The notes beneath the pieces are model-generated. The model had not been told where the DNA came from. It did not search any database and saw only the letters and a list, made by a program, of their open reading frames with translations. Shown here one piece after another: positions 1 to 12,064 of a stretch of 64,000 bases of DNA. The DNA comes from Akebia trifoliata. Lineage: Eukaryota; Streptophyta; Magnoliopsida; Ranunculales; Lardizabalaceae. How positions within the stretch are numbered: position 1 is the stretch's first letter; every line of letters begins with the position of its first letter. The position numbers and the translations under genes were made by a program. The stretch lies in contig JADQWC010000478.1 in assembly GCA_017979445.1 (NCBI GenBank), positions 117,725 through 181,724 on the forward strand. Reading direction: 5' to 3'.

Positions 1-341
1 AATTTGAAAAACATTTGATACAATGTTTGGCTCTCTTTAGGGAAATAGGGGTTAGAAGTCTCGGAATTAGTTTATTTTTTGTAAAGACTATCTCTATAGT
101 GAAGAGATTATCCTCATAAAAAATAAACTCATTCCAAAACTTCTAACTCTAGTTTACAAGTTGAAGAATTGTGAACCATCGATTTTTGTAAATCACTTTT
201 GATGGAGTTTGAAGTTTCGGAATGTGCTGATTTTTGGTGAGAACGATCTCCTCATCATAGAAATCATTCTCACAAAAAATCAACCCCTTCTAACCCATAC
301 AAAGAATGTTTGGCTCTCTTTAGGGCCTCCGAATGCCACCC
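1..341. mobile_element. Double-hairpin MITE, partial or recombinant copy
   Basis: Two imperfect palindromes of about 100 bp (about 50-150 and 205-297) share a core that reads gttagaagttttggaatg on one arm and its complement on the other. The right end gggcctccgaatgccaccc matches the terminal repeat of the copies at 38382 and 47595. Bases 1-43 look like the right end of another copy fused to this one, so the left side is incomplete or recombinant. It is followed by a (TA)n tract. It is non-coding, and the Mutator-like assignment is inferred from the copy at 47595. Confidence 0.65.
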
Positions 342-373
342 ATGTATATGTATATATATATATATATATATAG

Positions 374-479
374 CAACACTTCTAACCAAAAATCAACTCA
401 TTCCAAAACTTCTAACCCATGTAGGACAAAAAACGTTTGTTAAAGTGTGTGGTAAAACTTAGGGTGCTGAACATTTCCC
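374..479. mobile_element. Double-hairpin MITE, half-copy fragment
   Basis: This fragment lies between two (TA)n tracts. It contains one hairpin arm followed by a terminus (ttagggtgctgaacatttccc) resembling the ends of the copy at 39332-39686. Only one end is present, so it looks like a truncated copy cut by later insertions. Confidence 0.5.
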
Positions 480-501
480 ATATATATATATATATATATA
501 T

Positions 502-867
502 GGGAAATGTTCAGCAACAAACATTTTGACAAACATTTTGGCAAAACATTTTTCAAAACATGGGTTAGAGGTTTTGGAATGGGCTGATTTTTGGTGAGGA
601 TGATCTCTACGGCGAGGAGATCATCACCACCAAAAATCAGCCCATTCCAAAACTTCTAACCCCATCAAAACTGGTTTACAAAATATGGACGGTCCACGAT
701 TTTTCAACTTGTAAACTGGGGCTAGAAGTTTTGGAATTGGCTGATTTTTGGGGAGGATGATCTCCTCACCGTAGAGATCATCCTCACCAAAAATCAGCCC
801 ATTCCAAGACCTCTAACCCATGTTTTGAAAAATGTTTTGCCAAAATGTTTGTTGCTGAACGGGACCC
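502..867. mobile_element. Double-hairpin MITE, complete copy (366 bp)
   Basis: The left end gggaaatgttcagcaacaaa matches the reverse complement of the right end (gggtcccgttcagcaacaaa). Inside are two hairpins of about 100 bp (about 560-660 and 720-825). They are separated by a spacer that also folds back (tttacaa ... ttgtaaa). Both flanks are (TA)n, so any target duplication is hidden (tatatatat on both sides). There is no coding capacity. It ends 80 bp upstream of the tRNA-Leu gene. Confidence 0.75.
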
Positions 868-947
868 TATATATATATATGGTTCTGACATTATTCCAAG
901 ACAAAATTAATGTTAAGATAATTATTAAATTTAATAATTTATATGAA

Positions 948-1031
948 GTCAGGATGGCCGAGTGGTCTAAGGCGCCAGACTCAAGTTCTGGTCCTCGAAA
1001 GAGGGCGTGGGTTCAAATCCCACTTCTGACA
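948..1031 (+). tRNA. tRNA-Leu (anticodon CAA)
   Basis: This is a complete class II tRNA gene of 84 nt. The 7-bp acceptor stem pairs gtcagga with ttctgac, with one G-T pair, and the discriminator base is A. The anticodon stem ccaga/tctgg encloses the loop ctCAAgt. There is a long variable arm typical of tRNA-Leu. The T arm contains ggttcaaatcc (B box), and the D arm contains tggccgagtgg (A box, about 955-965). There is no intron and no encoded CCA. The sequence is the nuclear plant type, not the plastid trnL-CAA. It decodes UUG leucine codons in cytosolic translation. Confidence 0.97.
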
Positions 1032-1036
1032 TTTTT
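1032..1036 (+). terminator. Pol III terminator of tRNA-Leu
   Basis: A run of five T residues directly follows the discriminator base, the usual Pol III stop signal for plant tRNA genes. Confidence 0.85.
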
Positions 1037-2427
1037 AAAATTTTGAGGTTTATAACTTGGGATTGTTGCTTTCTTTGAAAATCCATTCTTCAAGACTAAC
1101 AAAAGCCGACCTAATTGTGTAAATGTTACCGTTCCCATATAATGTCACACGTCTGACCTTTTTTTTTCTCTTCAGTTTTCTTAGTTGGAAGTGCTGCTTT
1201 CTTCAACAAAATTTCATTTGTGCAGATTAACACTAACATTTTGTAGACATTAAATTATTCTTCTATACTAACTAGAATGCCGATCTGATTGTGTAATCAT
1301 AACCATCCAAAATAATGATTTTTTGATTCAAATTCCACTTCTGTAAAGTGCATTTCACATTAAAGGTTGTGTTTGATATATGATATCCCTGCATCCTCAC
1401 TAGAACGTGGTATATGCAAACGCACATGTATCAGAAAGGCTTATTGGTAATTTAAAATAGTAATTAAATGGTGGTTTGAAGATTATATAATAAAAAGATA
1501 TTTTTATAATTTTAAAAATTAATCAACGTGAATTTAGGGACGTCCAACGGTGCGATTGCAATTTTCTTGGTTTGAACAAAATAACCTTTGATTATATTTA
1601 AATTAAATATTAAGACCGGGTCAAAAATAATTACAATGTATTATATTAATATCTTACATAAGTATTATTTTTGTAATTTTAAACTACAAAGACACCATAA
1701 AATGCAATGGAAAGAAGTCCCGATTTTGAGGAGTCTTTACTAAGCAATACATGTATGTGTCCCTTAACTAATTATGATTAGAAAGAAATCAGAAAGTATT
1801 TGAGAATTCTTTAATCGGCCATGGGATGAGTTGTTGTTGTTATTTTTCTTCTTTTTTTTCTTTCAAAAAATAAATAAATAAATAAATAACAATGTCATCA
1901 ATCGAATGGTTAATAAAATTTTCCATACCATGCCATTTCGTTTACCACGTGGATTTAACATCTTCACGGAATTTTGAAATTAAGCATAATTGATTAAAAT
2001 GGATGTAAAAAATTCTGTGACCAATGAACGTGATGATTGTATTGACTGATGAAGGTAGCTCCTAGTATTCGATGGCGGGGGTTAAATAGATCTGGGTGCA
2101 GCTGAATTTTATGTGATCTTTAGTCGATTTTGAATGGGTCCGACCGGCTAGTTTATATGTTCATTGATTTTCAATAACAAAGCATACTCGTTCGAAGCGA
2201 AGACTAAATAACTTATAACGACACGAGGACCCAATTCCGACTGAAATAAAGCCAAATTGCAACTCAATTGGAGGAAAGGGTCAGGCCCGGTTGTGCCTCC
2301 CGAAGAAATGGCAACATCGTAATGTAATGGTCTAAGAAAATATCGATCGTTTCCATGATAGCACACAAAAAGAACTCCAATTCCAACATGAGAGACATAA
2401 CTTGTAGAAATCAATCAATATCTACTA
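1037..2427. other. Intergenic DNA between tRNA-Leu and the ALDH 3' end
   Basis: This is AT-rich sequence with short simple repeats (a TAAA run near 1867-1888). I see no coding region, RNA gene or recognisable transposon. The right part, from about 2100, is the downstream flank of the ALDH gene. Confidence 0.6.
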
Positions 2428-2433
2428 TTTATT
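2428..2433 (-). promoter_or_regulatory. Candidate poly(A) signal of the ALDH gene
   Basis: AATAAA on the minus strand lies about 150 bp beyond the stop codon, a normal 3' UTR distance in plants. Plant poly(A) signals are loose, so this is a candidate only. Confidence 0.45.
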
Positions 2434-2579
2434 TTTTGAGGGTGCTCACATATTCTTAGACAGCAAGACGAGCAACTTCCCTACATAACCAGCATTACAT
2501 TTCGTAGTATCTATAAGAGTAACCAACTACTATACCATACACATATCAGACAACAACTGGTTTATCACTAACATCAGAT

Positions 2580-5500
2580 TTAGAGCCAAGGAGAATCATG
2601 AAGGGGTGTTACAACAGTCTTGACTTGGAGATACTTCTCGAGAGCATGCAATCCCATATCTCTTCCAAAACCACTCATCTTATATCCACCATAAGGACTG
2701 TCCCTATCAAATGCAAAGTAACAATTGATCCAAATGACGCCTGCACGAATTGATCTCGAGACTCTATTGGCCACATTCAAGTCCTTGGTCACAATTCCGG
2801 CTGCAAGGCCGTACCTTGTGTTGTTTGCTCTCTTTATTGCCTCGTCCACAGTCCTATAATTGCAAAATTAAGGGGGAAAAAAAAGAATGACAAGTTTAGA
2901 TCTCAAATCAATGAAGTTACGACCTTGTTTTATGAGCAATCTAAGGTATTTCTAGTAAACTTTAAACTGGAATGGAGAAGTTGTTAAACTTACTTGAACT
3001 TCATGAGAGCCATCACTGGCCCAAATATTTCTTCCTTCACTATCTTCATATCCTCCTGTCAAGAACAAAATTATGAGAAAAAAAAAATTCGATAAATTAC
3101 ACTTTCTTTAAAATCCCTCAGTTTCTTTTGCAGACATGTATGAACATTCACATATGGTTGTGACAGTTTTACCTTAACATCTGTAAAAATCGTGGGCTCA
3201 ATATAATATCCCTTCTCACCACAGGCCTTACCACCTGTTAACAAGGTAGCTCCCTCTCTCTTGCCATGCTCGATATATGAAAGAATTTTTTCGAACTGCT
3301 GCTTATCAACCTGAAACGTTGAAATAGAGACCGTAGCCTTTAATAATCCTAAAAGATAAAGCTTCGATGAATATAACAAGTAATGTAATCAATCCGATTT
3401 TACAGAAAGATGAGGGTGAAGGTCCTCTCTTCCTTTATATTCTTTTAGCTTAATACAATAGAGAAAATTTACTCTGATGTATCTTTTACATTTTTGACAT
3501 AAATATGAGAGAGAATTACAAAAAGTGTGCAAACATTTAAAAAATTACAGAATTGGGACGAAAAATTACAAAAATGGGTATAAACTCATTTCTATAAACA
3601 ACTTTTTTAAATGGATAGAGCAAAGAATTCTCTACCCTTTTGTTTAAAAGTAAAGAAATAAAACGATGATCTTAATCGAGGTGTAACTTTTGATCCAGAA
3701 GTCCATTTAGTTGTTATTATATATGCTTTTGGGAAATAGAAGTTTGAGCACAAATTCGCAATTGTCCAATTTCAATTCAAATCGAAAGAGGTGAATTCAT
3801 AACAAAAATGGGTTATCCCATTTTCATAAAAATGAAGTTATTTATGAAAATGGGTATAAAAACATTTTGTTAAAAAAAAAAAAAAAATTATGCCCCATTC
3901 TATAATTTATACGAAGTTAATACTCATTTTCATAGAACAACCTAACTATAATCAAGCCAAGTTGAAGACAAAATTAACACCATACCTGAGGTCCTTGTTG
4001 AACTTTAGGATCAAAAGGGTCTCCAACAGTCCAAGTTTTTGCTTTTTCTGATGCTTTCTTCACAAATTCATCATAAATCCCTTCTTGAACATAAACACGA
4101 GACCCAGCGACACAAATTTCTCCCTGAACAACCATATCCAATCACCAAAGTTAAGATTTTTGAACTACATTACTTGCTAAAGAAATAAGCGTGGTATCGA
4201 AAAAAAATTGCCTTGTTATATAAGATGCCAAGGAGAGCAAGATCAACAGCTGTGTCAACGTCAGCATCATCGAAGATTATGACAGGTGATTTTCCACCCA
4301 ACTCAAGTGAAACAGACTTCAAGTTGCTTGTTGCGGCAGCTTGCATTACTAATCGTCCAACTTCGGTGGATCCTGTAAAACTAACCTGAACAGACCAAAA
4401 CATGGTAACTAAAAATAAAATAATATTGATGTAGGCAAGTTTTAAAATTTCATCTCAAACTAATGTTTCAGTTTCGAGACTAATAAAAAAATTCAATGTT
4501 TTTGGGTGGGGCAATGTTTTGTTTTGGTCTCAATGAAACCAAGATGTCTCAGACGAAATATTATGAAATAGTATGCAACTTCAAAACATGTATGCTGTAA
4601 ATCACACACATATATTACAGAGAGAAGAGAGACCTTATCAATGTCCATATGAGAGGCAATGGTAGCACCAGCTGTGCTGCCAAATCCAGTAATAACATTA
4701 AGCACTCCATCAGGGATGCCAGCCTGATTCAATAGAGAGGAAAACACATTAGAAAACTACTTTAAAACAGGTACAACTTAGAACATTATACTTATATTTT
4801 CATAATTAACTTTTTAGAGGAAATTACTAAGAGAGTTATGCATTTTGCCAAAAGGATGTTTTACACCATCAGAAAAAAGTTTCAAGTCTATAAATAAAAA
4901 CTTGTTTGGTGAATTTACCTTTATACTCCTCTGATCTTTTAAAATTACATTACCAATATTTTAAAACCGAAGGAGGAATAACAGTAAAATTATTGGGTAT
5001 GTAAAAACTTCAAAAATGGTGTAAACTTGACCAAATGTTTATCCTCACATTGCCAAAATTATTGAACCAACCATATTTTCTAATATTTACAACAAGTTCC
5101 ATATACCCAATTTCAATATCATAGAATTCCTGTTCCTTTTTCAGTGACTTAGGCGTCAAAATGCTTTTACAGGTACAACCCCTACAACTTGAAGAACTCA
5201 GATCGAGGTGAGATCAAGATCGAAGTCTAATTATGAATCTTGAGGACCATTAAAGATTTTTGCATCTATAACTGTTAACTAACCAACTAACTACTCCAAA
5301 AGACCGATCTGTTGGAGAGGGGGAGAATCATTAATATAAGAGGGTCACAGGTCTTAACTGGGGTATGGCACACCCGAGACTAGAGGAAAATCCCCCTCAC
5401 TCGTAAGGGTGGAAAGAATCAAACCCATGACCTATATGAACATAGTGCTCTGATACCATCTTAACCAACCGAGAAATATGAATATAAGAGTGTCACGGGG

Positions 5501-8500
5501 CTTAACTGGGGTATGACACACCGAGAGTCCAGGAATATATACACTCAACAACAACTAGTTGATGAAATATTAATAAGAGCCAAAGTGTAGTTTCTCCTAT
5601 ATGTTAATATATGTCATAAGATATTGTTTCAAATCATATAAAAGTAGCATGGATTGAATATTACCTGCTTAGCAAGATGTGCGTAAAAGAGAGCTGAAAG
5701 AGGTGTTTGCTCTGCAGGTTTGACAATCATGGTGCAGCCGGCGGCTAAGGCAGGTGCAACCTTCATGACGAACATTGTTGAGGGAAAGTTCCAAGGAATG
5801 ATGTGTCCTACAACACCAATGGGCTCTTTCAAAGTGTATCCGAAAAGATCCCGTGACATCTTTAATGTCTCTCCATGGATCTTATCTGCAGCACCAGCAT
5901 AGTACCTAAGAAGGTTTGAAGCTTGTGGTATGTCTAACATCTTCCCCCAACTGAACAGCTTCCCAGCATCAATAGTATCCAAGATAGCCAATTCTTCAAT
6001 GTTTTCGTCTACTAAGTCTGCGAATTTCATCATTATCATTGCTCTTTCCTGAACATCATGCAAGAAAGAAGAGAAGAATTAGCTAAACATTAATGGTAAT
6101 CATGTAAGTAATTAGTTACTGAAAATATGGGTTGTATTTATCTTCCATTTGTTCTATCTTACATGTTAGTTTTGATTTGAGAGCACCAAATTAAGGGATA
6201 GTTTGTACATCACAATAAAATTTTAAGAAAACTGCCAATTATTTTTCAATAATTATTGAATCAGCTATTATTTTTAAGATATTTATGAAAATGGTTATAT
6301 ATTGTATGGTGATCACATATGTTTTACTTATTTACCCTTCTAGAGGATTACAGGTTGGTTTTAACTCAGGAACTGTGATGAGTTCTACTACAAGATAAAT
6401 TTAAATCCCTAAAATTACGGAAGAGATCAAGAGATTTGATTGTGATTGAATTCAAGTAGAAAACAAAATCAAATAAATGTGAAGGAAAGATGCCAAAAAG
6501 AGAAAAAATTCTTGAGGTATAAATAAAGGTAAATTTGTTTATTTTGAGAGGGATTGATTTCACTTAAATAAAAACTGTGAATTTGACTTTTGGTATAGGA
6601 ACCACAACTGTGCTTAGATATAAGAAAATTTACGGACTAGCCCAACCCAGCTCGAATACTTTTGGCCTGGCCCATTGAAAACCTAGTTGGCTCATTCGAG
6701 AACTCAAAATCTTTTAAAAACACTTTCTTTACCAATTTAGTATGATTTTAAATCTTACTAAAGGTAGTTAGGCCCACATAACTTACCACATTGGCATTCC
6801 AATATCACAACCTTCTTCCAGATTTCATGGAAAAGCTAAGATTTAAACTGTTTTTTGAACTCCATAATAATCCCCATGGGAAAGTGGGCCTTGGACAAAT
6901 CTACTATAGATTAGATGATTGGTTTTATGTCAAATGAGACAAAAGATGAGAGGAAAGAAAAGGACATACAAAGCCAGGCATGCGGGGCCATTTTCCATGG
7001 TCGAAAGCATTTCTACAAGATGTGACAGCTAAATCAACATCTTCTTTATCTCCAGCTGCCACTCTTGCTATCACTTCACCTGTTCTTGGGTCTATTGTTT
7101 CAAACGTTTTTCCTGATTTTATACACATAACAACAAAACAAAAAAAAAAAAATATTAATCAATCAAAGTGTATGTAGGAGTAGATTTAATCAAACCATCA
7201 AGAGAAAGATTTTGGAGCCAACTTCTTCAAAACATGTTGATTTATTATTTATACGAAATTCAATTCAATCTATCTAATTTTCAAATAATTTTTTTTTTTT
7301 TTTTTACTAGTATGGATCAAAGTTTCGAATCATTTCGTAATGTTTTGACACAATATTTTAATTTGATACTTTTAGAGAAAATGTCACACCAAAATGCTAC
7401 ATGTTACATTTTTGGATCATGTAATGAAACCATCACGATGAAAATCCTATTTTGCCACTCAATTTTGTTCAAAATTCCATAACCATTTCGTAATGTTTCG
7501 ACACAATATTTTAATTTGATACTTTTAGAGAAAATGTCACACCAAAATGCTACATGTTACATTTTTGGATCATGTAATGAAACCATCACGATGAAAATCC
7601 TATTTTGCCACTCAATTTTGTTTAAAATTCCATAATCTATAATTGAAAAAAATAAATATCCAATATATAAATATTTATATTTCTATAGGAATATAAATCA
7701 TGCAAGAAATGGGTGTAACTATATCTGGTTGGGGAAAATTACTTAATAGACCTTGCACGAGGGATGTGTTTCAAAATGCAACCTAAGTTTTGGAATGGTA
7801 TCATAACAACTTGGTTTATAAAAAATTTCTTTCTTAATGCTCCTCAACCCAGATAAAAAGTCGAGTTCAAATCATTAAGATTGACGATTCAAATCGTTTC
7901 AATCTTGACAATTTGTGTTGATGTTGATGATTTATTTTCAAATGTCAAGATTGATGATTTACAATCTTTGATCACAATGATTGCAAAATTTTAAAAAAAA
8001 AATGTCAAAAATTGAAATAAAGATTGAGCTTAATAATTTGAATTGTCGATGGTCGAGTCATTCATCACCAGTTGAAAGGGGGTTGTCCTTAGGAAGGAAA
8101 ACGTTTACTAAATGGGCCCTCTGCACGGTGTCCTAAGTACTTTTCCCTTATCACTATGTGTCAGAAGTCAAAATTACACTGGCACATGTTTTGTAAAAGA
8201 CAAGAATAAAATATGGACAATGACTGTCAGGACCCGTGTTTACAAAAACACCTACCAAAAGAAACGTATCATATAAAAAAATATGGACTCTTTAATATTC
8301 ATTTTATATATGTTAATCAAAGAATTACATATATATTTTTTTTAAATATCCCAATTACTCTTTCATTGAATTTAAGAGTTTAAAGAAAAGTCTCTATTTT
8401 AAAATATTTGAGATGCACCTATGTTAATTGAAATATATAAAAATAATTTTAAAATTTTAAAACACAATTTCGAAACTCGACTTGAATGTCCACTGAATTG

Positions 8501-11500
8501 AATTAATTCAAAGACTTGCAAATCAACTCAAATGAGTCAAATAAAATTATATGAAATTTATAAATATTTCTATATAGTGTTTAATAAATACAACAAATTT
8601 TTTTGTATACCAAATTTTTTTTTACCTAATTTGGTCTATTTCAGAGTTTAGTCAAACAAGTTGACTTGAGAAGATGGTTCAATTAAATTTGGGTAGTCAC
8701 CAACATTGCTATTGACTCGATTGGATTTCACAATGATTTGGCCCAAAATTTGATGGATCCAACTTTTCAATTCAACTTGGCCGAGTTAACTTAAAAATGC
8801 GTCGAGTTAGGTAAAAAACTTGACTGAGTTATTTGATTATATATATTTTTACAGAGAATTAAAAAAAAAATTTATTTTAAAATACTCATAAACTAATATA
8901 ATTTTATTTGACTGAATTGAGTTGACTCATATTTTTGAGGGGGTTATAAGTTTTTTAGACTTTAAATAGTCTACTTGCATGTCAAAAATCAGTTTTATGA
9001 TGATCATCATCATCGTTGCCTATAAGGATTGAAGATCTAGTTTTGGGAACAAAAAATTAGGATGTTTTGATCATTGAGATTATTTTTCATTAATCTCTAA
9101 AAGATGACCAAGATCAACAGACGTATCATCTATTTTTAGACATAAGGGGTATCCCAAATATTCACCAGACCAAGGAGGGGTACCTCAGTTCCTTGAAATT
9201 TTTAAGTTGTAAAGATTAAGGGTAATTTAGGTATTTTTTTTTAGAAAAATTTTTCAAAAAGTCCTTGTCAAAGTAATATTTATAAAGTTTGGTACTTAAT
9301 GGACCTATTATTTAGTAGGGAGATTTTTAGTATATATTCTCACTAAAAGATGCTTTTGCCATCGTTTTCTATAAAACATTTTAGTGAAATTACGTAATCA
9401 AATGATATTTTGTTCTTGCATAATTGCATTTACTTTAATTTATTTTTAAACTTTAATATTTATTTAAAGTTGTAAAAAAAAACAAAAAACTGAAATAAAA
9501 GTAAATTTAAATAATGAAATTTAAAGAAAAAAAATAGATATTTGGCAAAGTTTATCGTATTTTCTCTATTAAATCTTATTTCGTTTCAGTAATAGTCTTC
9601 ATAAAAAAAAAAAACAAGTTCAAGGATATTGTTATTGCAACTTTTTATTTTTCTAATAATCAAGTCTATATAATTAATCAAACATGTGAACAAAAATTTG
9701 ATGTTTCAAAATTTATTTGCTAAACCAATGAACTAATGGCATGAGGTCACATGTATATAAAAAGAATAATGATAAATGCACACGGTAAATCATGTACGGT
9801 CTGTATGCGACTGATGTGACAAGGGCATAGAACTCAAATCTTTTCCTTGAGTATCCCAAAGAAAAAGATTTATGATTTTGTGCCCTTGTCAAAAGCAGAG
9901 TTAGTAAGAAGCTGGTGGGGGCAATTGCCCCACAGAACTTTGAGACACCCCTATATTTTTTTTACTAATTACATGCCCTACTTGTCCTCATTCCCCACCT
10001 CACTCCCCATTTGCTCCCACACCCTCACCTCCCTCTAATTTTTGCCCTCTCCTCTTCAATTATTGTTGATGACATTGTCTCTTGACAGGCATTCTCATAT
10101 ATTAATTGGAAATGACTTAAATATCATTTTCTTCAACTTCTAATAAAAAAATCTTGAATTTCTCTCTAAAATCATTCTTCTTCAAGTTCTTCAACTATAC
10201 AACTAACTGTAGTTTGCACTACGAGAAAATCCTGACTCAACCCCTAGCCCTTGTCACATCAACCGTGTATATTTTATAGTGTGCAGTTATCATAACTCAC
10301 ATAAAAAACAAGAGTAATTGGTTAGTAGAGAGAAAATTTCGGAGCAGTTTGATTTTTTTTTATTCCGTTGATTCATTAGTACATAAATTTCGAAATAGCA
10401 AATCGTTATTTGACAGATATGATGTGTTTTTTATTAGATTTGCAGGCCCTAAAGAGATTTTAAACACATAATTAATTATATGAGAAGAGTTGAAATGTCT
10501 ATATAATTTAAACAAACATTAAAGACCTTTTTTTATTGATACTTGGTGGGGTCCTATAAAACAAGCTTAATTTATAAAAAATAAAAAATAAAAAAGTTTA
10601 AAAAAAAAAGTCATAATGTTCACCAATATCCATCAACCTTGATATACCATTAATCTAACCCGTCTAGTGATGCATATCGACCAAATGAAATGATATTGGC
10701 ACTAATGGTTGATAGGGTTCTTCAAAGTAGTGGTCCATCTCTTAGACATGATGACCAACGGTTCAGTGGAAAGCCTACACTTTTACCATGGAACCGCACC
10801 ACACATGATATCTCCCCTCCACCCCTTCCCCATCCAGAAAAAAAAAATAAATAAATAAATCTTGTTAACGTGTGCCTTCGGACACACGTTAAAGTGCAAA
10901 CATTTTGAAAATTAAATTTTGTATAAAAATAACCTTAAAAAATTATTTTTTATCAAAATACTTTCAAATTCCAATTTCAAAAAATTTTGTAGGTGTGCCC
11001 TACAAAATAAAAAATAAAAAAATAGAAATGTTAGTGCATCAAATACACTCTGGAAATAGGAATCTGAGGGTATTTTAATAAAAATAATTTTTTAAGGATA
11101 TTTTCAGTAAAAAATCTAATTTTTAGGGTATACGCGACACCTCTCATCTTTAACACGTGTCATGATATTATTGCGTGAAAATCAAAAGTGGGGGAGATTA
11201 AAGGTCTGAAATTGACAAATGGTATATTTAGTATACACTAATGCTGAGGTGACACAGGATATTTACTGCGATTCTAACAATTCTGACATGGGATGTACAC
11301 ATAACCGTAGATTTATTTTCTCGTGATACGTGTAAAATCATCAACGGTTATGTACACATCTCCACGTTAGAATTGTGAGAGTCGCAGTAAATTCGGTGTC
11401 ACCCCAGAACGACCGAACGAGAATCTCAAAGTCATATAACGTTCCTCGTGGTTTTAACGTTGAGAATCTCGAGATAAAAGAATTGTCCGTAGCTATGGAT

Positions 11501-12064
11501 GATAGTCTTCCGGAGTTGACGGCAATATTGAAAAAATATATATATTAAAAAACCCCTTTTGCACATTATTGGAGGGAAAATTTTAGTGCCCAACGAACGG
11601 CTGAAATAGGAAGAGATTCCCGAGAAAACCTATAATTTGAAAACCAATCAAAACCTGTATTTATTCTCTTATCTCAGCCGTTCGTTGGACACTGCAATAT
11701 ATACATAGGAAAAATTATAGTGTCAAACGAACGGCTAATATGAAAAGAGATTCCCTTGAGAAACCGATCTGTATTTCTTATCTTATCTTATCTGAGCCGT
11801 CAGTTGGAACTAGAAAGTTCTTATTTTTATAATAATAAAATATAAAATCAGATAAATTTCCCAAAAAAACAAAAAGTAAATATAAGAGGAACTCAATTTA
11901 ATAGATCTCTTAATCGAATAGAATCCGAAAGAATCGAAAATTTTAAAAATAAAATAAATAAATTACCAGAGACTGCATCTACGAATTCTCCATTGATGAA
12001 CAGCTTCGTGAACTTGATTTTTGGGATCTTGATGTAACTATCTGTGCTTCCGTTGGAAAGATTC

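Noticed and set aside
948..1031. Possible plastid trnL-CAA insertion
   Set aside because: The sequence has the nuclear cytosolic tRNA-Leu arms, including the gtcagga acceptor stem. The plastid gene starts differently.
825..1046. 73-residue plus-strand ORF across the MITE end and tRNA
   Set aside because: Most of its C-terminal half is a translation of the tRNA-Leu gene.
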